Assembly: GCF_024198175.1 (NCBI RefSeq)
Contig: NZ_JAJVKV010000001.1
Location: 496,001 to 560,000 of the forward strand
Direction: 5' to 3'
Length of the DNA stretch: 64,000 bases
Source: Pyxidicoccus xibeiensis
Lineage (GTDB): Bacteria; Myxococcota; Myxococcia; Myxococcales; Myxococcaceae
Positions 27,088-33,023 of the stretch are shown in pieces. Position numbers and translations under genes: made by a program. Every line of letters begins with the position of its first letter. The first letter of the stretch is position 1. The notes under the pieces were generated by a model that was not told the origin of the DNA, searched no databases, and saw nothing but the letters and a program-made list of their open reading frames with translations.

Positions 27088-27103
27088 TGCGATTGACGTG
27101 CCA
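27088..27103 (-). promoter_or_regulatory. Candidate sigma-54 promoter for Ser/Thr kinase
   Basis: On the minus strand the sequence is TGGCACGTCAATCGCA, one mismatch from TGGCACG-N4-TTGCA, with GG and GC exactly 12 bp apart. Initiation would fall near 27077, giving a leader of about 38 bp before the GTG start at 27039. Confidence 0.6.
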
Positions 27104-27758
27104 CCCGGGATTCAAATGCGTCGGCGCCGGGGGTCTACTCCAAGGCATTGATCTGGTTCGGATTCCGGACAGTGTCGGGAGGTACTCGTCCCGGTGAGTC
27201 GCATAGGTCCCCCTCCGCATCCCTGCAGAAACTACAGCCCGCAGGAGGAAAACGTTACCGCCTGCTTCCCTTGAGTGCGATGTCCTTGTGACGCACACCC
27301 GGCCCTGACGCCCCACAGTGTTGGCCGGCGCACGGCTTGGGACGGGGAAAGCGGGAGTTGCGCTGATCCACCGGGGATTGCACGCGCCGGGGCCCTGGGA
27401 AGCGGGCCCGCGCGGCACACACCACGTGAGGACAGGACAGGTGTCCGGCGGAGGACAGGAGGGCGCGGGCACCTTCGCCTCACGCGGCCCTCGCGGACGT
27501 CAGCGGGCTGCTTCCAGCGCGGGGCTCGCGCGAGCAGGGGCGCTGCGTCCAGGTGCCCGCCGCGGGCGTCGGGGAGCTGCTCCCGGCGCGGGGAGGGGGA
27601 ATCGCGCCACGAGGAGCAGCCCTTCGGGCGCCAGCGGCGGGCGTCTGGAAGGGGCCTCCGCGTTCAGGACGCACGCGGAGGGAAAGGGCTCGCGTCCGGG
27701 AGGGACGCGCTGCACGGCAGCGTCCGTCCGGGTGGGAGCGGGCGCTGACGGTGCAACC
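27104..27758. other. Long gene-free region
   Basis: About 650 bp upstream of the kinase promoter and downstream of the lipoprotein gene. The open frames here are Arg/Gly/Ser-rich, lack ribosome-binding sites and show no consistent codon bias, so I do not call a gene. The distal part is very GC-rich with imperfect short repeats of the type GCGGGCGTC-GGGAG. The GC-poorer part near 27236-27270 contains GCAGG-AGGAAAACGTTACCG-CCTGC, a short inverted repeat. Enhancer sites for a sigma-54 activator could lie here, but none is identifiable by eye. Confidence 0.4.
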
Positions 27759-28328
27759 TCAGCCGATGATGGGCTCGCAGTAGCCTTCCGTGGAGCACAT
27801 CAGCCCGTCGCAGCACGTCACGCCGCCGCCACAGGTGGAGCCGACCGGCGCGCACGCCGAGCCCGCGTCCGGCTCGCCGCTGCCCGCGTCCGGCTCGCCG
27901 CTGCCCGCGTCGGGCTCACCGCCACCCGCGTCCGGCTCGCCGCTGCCCGCGTCCGGCTCGCCGCTGCCGCCGTCCGCGTCACCGCCGCAGGCGCCCTGTG
28001 TGTCGCCGTGCTTGAGGTGCGCCTTCAGCGCGGGCAGGCCCACGGTGATGGTGTGCGCGTTGGCCGGGTTGCCGGGAGGGATGTGGCAGATGGTGATCTT
28101 CTTCGTGTTCAGCGGGTGGCCTTCACCACCCTCCGCGGGGTTCTGGCCCTCACCGTCGCCCGTAGCGGTCCCCGGCTCCTCCGCGGGTGCGCTCTCCAGC
28201 CCGCCGCTCTGCGGGTCCTGAGGGGCGTTCTCGTCGCCCTGCTGCGGCTGGCCACCGCACCCGCCCACCAGCAGCGTGCACAGGGCCACCATCACGGTAG
28301 ACGAGGAAATGAGGTTGAAGCGTCGCAT
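27759..28328 (-). CDS. Lipoprotein with CHIPPGNPxNAHTI domain
   Basis: A 189-residue lipoprotein. The ATG at 28326-28328 is preferred over the one 6 bp upstream because GGAGA ends right against the upstream ATG but sits at normal distance from this one. A signal peptide ends in the lipobox LLVGC/GG (LVGGCGG). An acidic Gly/Gln linker follows, then a compact motif region with ICHIPPGNPANAHTI and HLKHGDTQGAC, a pattern I know from many secreted bacterial proteins. Five copies of an 8-residue GSGEPDAG-type linker come next. The end is a Cys-rich knot (CAPVGSTCGGGVTCC, then MCSTEGYC). It is probably displayed on the outer surface. Function unknown. Confidence 0.85.
   Translation of the reverse strand: MRRFNLISSSTVMVALCTLLVGGCGGQPQQGDENAPQDPQSGGLESAPAEEPGTATGDGEGQNPAEGGEGHPLNTKKITICHIPPGNPANAHTITVGLPALKAHLKHGDTQGACGGDADGGSGEPDAGSGEPDAGGGEPDAGSGEPDAGSGEPDAGSACAPVGSTCGGGVTCCDGLMCSTEGYCEPIIG
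27861..27980 (-). repeat. 24-bp tandem repeat coding for GSGEPDAG linker
   Basis: Five adjacent 24-bp units, in frame within the lipoprotein gene, encode the Gly-Ser-Gly-Glu-Pro-Asp-Ala-Gly spacer, with one unit carrying Gly-Gly. Copy number in such repeats can change by slippage without a frameshift. Confidence 0.85.
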
Positions 28329-28594
28329 GGGCATTCTCCACGATTCGAGGTTTCGGGGTGCTGAACCCGCGCCCGGGCCACCGGCGACGCCAGGTGCCTC
28401 TCCAGTCGCGACTTGACACTCGTCGTGCACCGCGGGGCGGTGCGAGCGTCGCGTCTGGAGCCGCCTAGCGGTCAGTCCAGGTGCCAGCCCCCGCCGGTCC
28501 AGCCTCCACTGGGAAGAAGACCCACCACCTCACCGGCCGGCCACGCGGCAAGCCACGATTCCGGGGAGAACAGGCTCGCTGGAAAGCTGCACCC

Positions 28595-29398
28595 TCAGCT
28601 CACACTCTCCGCGCTGTAGCGGGCGATGAGGCCGGTGCGGACGGCATGTCGGTGGACGCGCGAGAAGAACACACTGGCGAGCAGGATTTCGAGCAGGGCC
28701 AGGGCCGCGCCCCACAGCAGCGCGGTGCCGGAGAACGTCCCGCCGGACACGAGCGTGCGCATGCCCTCGAACACGTACGACGGCGGCAGGACCTGGGAGA
28801 CGGCCTGCATCCACGGCGGCAGCGTGGACAGCGGGTAGAAGACGCCGGCGAAGGGCGAGATGAGCGCGGGGATGGGCCAGACGAACCACTCGGACGCCGG
28901 CCCCAGCCGCAGCACCAGCGCGCAGCCGAAGATGCCGATGGCGATTCCGAAGAGGAACAGCACCAGCAGGAAGGGGACGAACATCAGGCCGTACGTGGCG
29001 AAGGACAGGCCGAACAGGCCGCTGGCGAGCACGAGCATGACGACGAGGCCCACCAGGCTGGTGACGAAGCTCGACAGCACGAGCCCGCCCACGTACTCGG
29101 AGATGGACAGCGGCGTGGCGAAGACGTTGAGGAAGTTGCGGGACCAGACGTCCTCGAAGAAGACCATCGTCACGCCCTGCATGACGCGCGTGAAGAAGTC
29201 CCAGAGGAGCACGGCGCCCAGCAGCGCGGGGACGAAGTTGAAGCCGGGCGAGGCGACGGTGTTGAGGTAGCGGGTGATGAAGCCCCACAGCACCATGTCG
29301 ATGGCCACCCAGGCGAAGAGGGGCAGGAAGCGCGCGACACTTCCCTTGAGCAGGTAGAAGTGGCGCAGCGCGATGGCGTAGGCGCGACGTGGACGCAT
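28595..29398 (-). CDS. ABC-2 type transporter permease
   Basis: A 267-residue membrane protein with six predicted helices. These include segments at about 22-42, 58-75, 108-135 and 140-165, a re-entrant region near ALISPFAGVFYPLSTLPPWMQ (about 180-200), and 228-246. The last of these motifs is the conserved ABC-2 feature before the final helix. The cytosolic N-terminus reads RPRRAYAIALRHFYLLKGS. It starts 3 bp after the ATPase gene, with which it forms a two-component exporter. Family members move polysaccharide, lipid-linked compounds or drugs, or act in Nod/DRA-type export. No biosynthetic gene next to it indicates the substrate. Confidence 0.9.
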   Translation of the reverse strand: MRPRRAYAIALRHFYLLKGSVARFLPLFAWVAIDMVLWGFITRYLNTVASPGFNFVPALLGAVLLWDFFTRVMQGVTMVFFEDVWSRNFLNVFATPLSISEYVGGLVLSSFVTSLVGLVVMLVLASGLFGLSFATYGLMFVPFLLVLFLFGIAIGIFGCALVLRLGPASEWFVWPIPALISPFAGVFYPLSTLPPWMQAVSQVLPPSYVFEGMRTLVSGGTFSGTALLWGAALALLEILLASVFFSRVHRHAVRTGLIARYSAESVS

Positions 29399-29401
29399 GG
29401 C

Positions 29402-30202
29402 TCAGGCCCTCTCCAGCGCGAGCGGCTCGCGCGCCACGGCGATGAAGAGCTCCTCCAGGGAGGCCTTGCCGTGCTCGCGTGGGAGCGTCCGCGGGTCTCC
29501 TTCGAGGAGGACCTTCCCGTGCGACAGGAAGAGGACGCGGTGGCAGACCTCCTCCACCTCGTACATGTTGTGGGACGTCCAGAGCACGCCGCCGGTGCCG
29601 CGCGCGGCGAAGTCGCGGATGCGGGCGCGGATGTCCTTCGCGGTGGACGGGTCCAGCGAGGCGGTGGGCTCGTCGAGCAGCAGCAGGTGCGGGTGGTTGA
29701 GCATGGCCTTGGCCAGGGCGACGCGGGTCTGCTCTCCGGAGGAGAGCACGCCGCAGCGGGTGTCGCGGAACCTCACGAGGTCGAACTCCTCGAGCAGCTC
29801 GGTGATGCGCGTGGAGAGAGAGTTCACGCCGTAGATGAGGCCGAAGACGCGCAGGTTCTGGGTGACGGTGAGGTTGCCGGGCAGCGGGGAGTAGACGGCG
29901 GCGAAGTTGGTCTGCTCCAGGGCGAGGGAGCGCTGGCGGGCCAGGTCCACGTCCTCGATGCGGATGGCGCCCGAGGTGGGCTCCAGCACACCGAGCACCA
30001 TGTTGATGGTGGTGGTCTTCCCTGCCCCGTTGGGACCGAGGAGGCCGACAATCTCGCCGCGGCCCACGTGGAACGAGACGCCGTCCACCGCGACGGTGGA
30101 GCCATAGGCCTTGCGAAGCTCCACCACGGAGAGGACCTTCGACGTGGAGGGTGCCCGCGAGGGCCCGGACGTCGTTGCTGAGGGAGTCATGTGGGGGCGC
30201 AT
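29402..30202 (-). CDS. ABC transporter ATP-binding protein
   Basis: A 266-residue ATPase: Walker A GPNGAGKTT, Q-loop region (QTNFAAVYSPLPGNLTV), a slightly variant signature LSSGEQTRVALAKAML (Glu where Gly is usual), Walker B LLLLDEPTASLD, and switch His in WTSHNMYEVEE. Two ATGs compete: 30202 (GGGGA a few bases upstream) and 30190 (no ribosome-binding site). I prefer 30202, though its spacing is short. The gene abuts the ABC-2 permease by 3 bp. It belongs to the DrrA/NodI-like ABC-2 ATPase group. The signature substitution is conservative enough that activity is expected. Confidence 0.9.
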   Translation of the reverse strand: MRPHMTPSATTSGPSRAPSTSKVLSVVELRKAYGSTVAVDGVSFHVGRGEIVGLLGPNGAGKTTTINMVLGVLEPTSGAIRIEDVDLARQRSLALEQTNFAAVYSPLPGNLTVTQNLRVFGLIYGVNSLSTRITELLEEFDLVRFRDTRCGVLSSGEQTRVALAKAMLNHPHLLLLDEPTASLDPSTAKDIRARIRDFAARGTGGVLWTSHNMYEVEEVCHRVLFLSHGKVLLEGDPRTLPREHGKASLEELFIAVAREPLALERA

Positions 30203-30319
30203 TGTTCCCCAGCCCGGGTGTCCGTGGCCTCCTTCCTCGAGGTGTCGGGCGGGCACGCTCCGGAACTGTGCGGTGTGGGAACAGGGAGCCCGCTGGAGTG
30301 AGGACTTCACGTCATCGCC

Positions 30320-30572
30320 CGGGAGCCCGGCACACCGCCCGTGCAACGAAGGGTCAGCGCCAGTGGACCCGGGCGATGAAGCCAGCGCTCACGGAGGAGA
30401 CGTCCGGCCTCCGGCACGCCGTCCGAGCAACGGCAGGTCAGCACCGGTGGCTCGGAGCAATGAGGTCCGCGCTCACGGAGGAGACGTCCGGCCTCCGGCA
30501 CGCCGTCCGAGCAACGGCAGGTCAGCGCCGGTGGCTCGGAGCAATGAGGTCCGCGCTCACGGCGGAGACGTC
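30320..30572 (-). repeat. 84-bp tandem repeat across gene 3' end
   Basis: Three units with an 84-bp period: two nearly identical (anchor ACGGAG/ACGGCG at 30391, 30475 and 30559) and a diverged outer one from about 30320. The copy nearest the gene holds the last 17 codons and stop of the FMN dehydrogenase; the others lie downstream. On the minus strand each copy could still encode VSSVSADLIAPSHR followed by a stop. This is a duplication of the gene's end plus its 3' flank. Confidence 0.8.
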
Positions 30573-31559
30573 TGACACCCCGGCGAGGGCCAGCGCGTGC
30601 GCGGTGTCTTCGCGCAGCCCGTCGAGCACACGGCGCACGCCGTCGGCGCCGCCCGTGGCCAGGCCCCACAGCACGGGCCGCCCCACGAGCACCGCGCGAG
30701 CCCCCAGCGCCAGCGCCCGCAGCACGTCCCGCCCGGAGCGCACGCCGCCATCGACGAGCACCGGCGCGCGGCCACCGGCGGCCTCCACGACCTCGGGCAG
30801 GGCTTCCGCGGTGGACACCGCGCCGTCGAGCTGGCGCCCGCCGTGGTTGGAGACGATGAGCCCCGCGGCACCGTGGTGCAGACACTCGCGCGCGTCGTCA
30901 GCGCGCAGCACGCCCTTCACCAGCACCGACAGGCCGGACAGCTCGCGCAGCCAGCCGATGTCCGCGAAGGTGAGGTCCGCGGCCTGCTCGGCCAGCTCGC
31001 GCCGGGTGAGCCCTTCCAGGTTGGCGAGGAAGTCCTCCTCGGGGAGCGCCAGCGCGCTGTCGCTCCGGTCGCGGCGCTTGCGGCCCACCACGGGCGTGTC
31101 GCCGGTGAGCACCAGCGCGCGCGCCCCCGAGGCCACGGCTCGTTGCACGAGGGCGCGGGTGAGGCCCCGGTCCTTGAGGACGTAGACCTGGAGCCACCAG
31201 GGGCCGGCGACGGCAGCCACGTCCTCCACGCGGCGTGAGGCCCGCGAGGAGAGCACCAGCAGCGAGCCGGCCTCACGCGTGCCCCGGGCTGTGGCCAGCT
31301 CCGCCTCCGGATGCGCGAGCGAATGGAACGCGGTGGGCGCGACGAGCACGGGCGAGGTCAGCGGGGTACCGAGCAACTCCGTCGCGGTGCGCACGGAGGA
31401 CACGTCGCGCAGCACGCGGGGCCGCAGGCGCAGGCGGGCCCAGGCGGCGGTGTTGTCCGCGAGCGTCGTCTCCTCGCCCGAGCCACCGGCGAAGTAGTCG
31501 AACACCGCCTCGGGCAGCCGGGCACGCGCCTCGGTCTCCAGCGCTTCGTACGAGAGCAT
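30522..31559 (-). CDS. FMN-dependent alpha-hydroxy-acid dehydrogenase
   Basis: A 345-residue TIM-barrel flavoenzyme of the lactate/glycolate/mandelate oxidase family. Visible landmarks are the N-terminal FDYFAGGSGEETTLADN, FMN-binding VLVAPTAFH and LSSRAS, PWWLQVYVLKDR with the conserved Gln and Tyr, TGDTPVVGRKRRD, the Lys in VLVKGVL, catalytic His and Arg in SNHGGRQLDG, and the phosphate-binding DGGVRSGRDVLRALALGA. It oxidises a 2-hydroxy acid to the 2-keto acid and passes electrons to oxygen or to a quinone; the substrate cannot be read from sequence. It is soluble and monocistronic. The C-terminal 17 codons belong to an 84-bp tandem repeat that continues downstream. A long inverted repeat lies about 140 bp upstream of its start. 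Confidence 0.92.
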   Translation of the reverse strand: MLSYEALETEARARLPEAVFDYFAGGSGEETTLADNTAAWARLRLRPRVLRDVSSVRTATELLGTPLTSPVLVAPTAFHSLAHPEAELATARGTREAGSLLVLSSRASRRVEDVAAVAGPWWLQVYVLKDRGLTRALVQRAVASGARALVLTGDTPVVGRKRRDRSDSALALPEEDFLANLEGLTRRELAEQAADLTFADIGWLRELSGLSVLVKGVLRADDARECLHHGAAGLIVSNHGGRQLDGAVSTAEALPEVVEAAGGRAPVLVDGGVRSGRDVLRALALGARAVLVGRPVLWGLATGGADGVRRVLDGLREDTAHALALAGVSDVSAVSADLIAPSHRR

Positions 31560-31699
31560 GGGCGGCAGGCTACGGCGAGCCCACGAGTCGCGCGACCCTG
31601 ATGCATCATTCCGCCGGGTCTGGGTGAGCTGCCACTACCAGCTCGCCCTGCCCATTGCTCCGGGCTGACTCAGGGCGGGCCCCGGGAGCGCTCCGGGAC

Positions 31700-31764
31700 C
31701 TCACTGTTCGGAAATGTCGGGGGTTTTGCGCGGCACAAATGTCCCGACATTTCCGAACAGTGAG
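31700..31764. promoter_or_regulatory. Perfect 22-bp inverted repeat, likely operator
   Basis: Left arm 31700-31721 and right arm 31743-31764 are exact reverse complements over 22 bp, with core CTGTTCGGAAATGTCGGG, separated by a 21-bp loop. It lies after the AbiEi-type gene and about 140 bp before the FMN dehydrogenase start. The same core recurs at 32609-32632 just upstream of the AbiEi-type start. It could be a binding site for that protein, a terminator hairpin, or both. Confidence 0.7.
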
Positions 31765-31836
31765 CCTCCGCACCCGTCCCGCCCCTGGCCCCTGCGGTAT
31801 CCACGGAAGGACCGCGCATGGGGGCCAGCGAGCGCC

Positions 31837-32595
31837 TCACTCGAGGTCAGGCATGGCTGCTCCAGGAGGAAGCACCACCGGTCCGCTGCCCGGAACGGTC
31901 AGCCAGGGCTCGGGCCGCTGCGCCGAGGTTCCGGAGGCGCGTTGTGCCGCGAGCAGGTCGAGCTCGCGCCCTTTGCGTGCCCTGATGACCTCCAGGTAGG
32001 GAGCCACGCTCTTTCCGACGCGGCAGATGGCGGCGAACCGCAGCACGTCCTCCTCCGAGCACCGTCCGGACAGCAGCCCGGCACGGAGGGCGCGCACGGC
32101 CACCGGGTAGCCCAGCTTGTTGCGGTACTTGAAGAGGTCGGCGATGGTCTTCGCCACGCCATAGACGCGCACGGAGACGCCGTGGAAGGTGCGGTGCTCG
32201 ATGCCCTCGGAGAGCGCCGGGCCGGAGAAGCGGGCCACGTGCAGGGGCGGCTGGCTCCAGCGCGGCTTGCGCGCCCGCTCTCCGATGGCCATCCAGACCT
32301 CGGCAGGCTCCTCGGGAAGGAGTCCATGGAGCCAGAGCGCCGACTTCAAGCAGAGCACGCCTCGTGGAACACGCTTGGCGGCAACCAGCACCGCGTCAGG
32401 CGGCATGTACCGGTGGGCCCAGACACCCGGTGCCACTTCGCGCAGGGAGCCCAGGCTCAGCATCAACCGCAGCTGAGTGCGCGGCACGCCATGCGCTTCC
32501 AGGTCGCGTGAGCGCAACAACCCCAGCTCCCGCGACAGCTCCATCACCCCAGGCCGGGTCTTGTATCCCGGCCGACGACGCAACCTGCTCGGCAT
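31837..32595 (-). CDS. AbiEi-family antitoxin/transcription regulator (orphan)
   Basis: A 252-residue protein; the ATG at 32593-32595 has GGAGGGCGGGGA directly upstream, while the ATG at 32622 lies inside the repeated site and lacks one. The N-terminal winged helix-turn-helix (LSRELGLLRSRDLEAHGVPRTQL, then GSLREVAPGVWAH) is the AbiEi_4 type. The following domain (LCLKSALWLHGL, EVWMAIGERARKP, HGVSVRVYGVAKTIADLFKYRNK) matches the antitoxin core known from AbiE systems. In AbiE, AbiEi represses its own promoter through inverted repeats and counters the nucleotidyltransferase toxin AbiEii. No AbiEii-like gene exists on either side here. Three copies of one 22-24 bp site bracket the gene, consistent with autoregulation. 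Confidence 0.85.
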   Translation of the reverse strand: MPSRLRRRPGYKTRPGVMELSRELGLLRSRDLEAHGVPRTQLRLMLSLGSLREVAPGVWAHRYMPPDAVLVAAKRVPRGVLCLKSALWLHGLLPEEPAEVWMAIGERARKPRWSQPPLHVARFSGPALSEGIEHRTFHGVSVRVYGVAKTIADLFKYRNKLGYPVAVRALRAGLLSGRCSEEDVLRFAAICRVGKSVAPYLEVIRARKGRELDLLAAQRASGTSAQRPEPWLTVPGSGPVVLPPGAAMPDLE

Positions 32596-32608
32596 TCCCC
32601 GCCCTCCA

Positions 32609-32632
32609 AAAACCCCCGACATTTCCGAACAG
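32609..32632 (-). promoter_or_regulatory. Third copy of repeated site at AbiEi promoter
   Basis: On the minus strand it matches the left arm at 31705-31728 over 24 consecutive bases: core CTGTTCGGAAATGTCGGG followed by GGTTTT. It ends 13 bp before the chosen start codon of the AbiEi-type gene, a typical operator position. Confidence 0.7.
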
Positions 32633-33023
32633 CAACCGCCAGCAACCTAACGGGGTGGGCTGACGCGCTCGGGGAGATGACCTGGCCCGGGCGGGCCGAC
32701 GCCGAAGCTCGTTCATGGCAACCTCGATGAAGCCGCCATGGCGTGACGGGTGCCCGACCCGTCGGGCCTCCTGGCCTCCGAGCCCTCCGGGCAGGTCCTG
32801 TCGGGGGCCTCACCGCCCAGGTCGAGAACCCGGGCTTCCGCGCGACTCCCGAACGAACCTCGTCCCGATGGCCCGGCCGCGGCGCGGATGCCCCACGTCC
32901 AGCAGCGCCTCACCCCGAACGAACCTCGTCCCGATGGCCCGGCCGCGGCTCGGATGACCCACCTCCAGCAACGCCTCGCGGAACCTTCTCCCTGCCCACG
33001 GTGTCTGGGCCCGCCACCAGGAG
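32633..33023. other. Gene-free region with tandem repeat
   Basis: About 390 bp between the divergent AbiEi-type and S41 genes. No reading frame has a ribosome-binding site and consistent codon bias. The central part is the 66-bp tandem repeat listed separately. CCAGGAGGT near 33017-33025 is the ribosome-binding site of the S41 gene. Confidence 0.5.
32851..32982. repeat. Two tandem 66-bp units
   Basis: Units 32851-32916 and 32917-32982 each begin with GAACGAACCTCGTCCCGATG and differ at only a few positions. The period is a multiple of 3 and the minus-strand frame would read a 22-residue repeat (GRAIGTRFVR-EALL-VGHP), but no start or ribosome-binding site supports a gene. Confidence 0.75.

Noticed and set aside
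27275..27748. Small plus-strand gene in the empty region upstream of the kinase
   Set aside because: No ribosome-binding site, irregular codon bias, Arg/Gly/Ser-rich product with no recognisable feature.
32596..32622. ATG inside the repeated site as the AbiEi start
   Set aside because: No ribosome-binding site precedes it, while the ATG at 32595 has an ideal GGAGG-type sequence.
31705..32632. Insertion sequence with 24-bp terminal repeats
   Set aside because: There is no transposase and no clear target duplication. The mobile-unit idea is kept only as an alternative in the findings.
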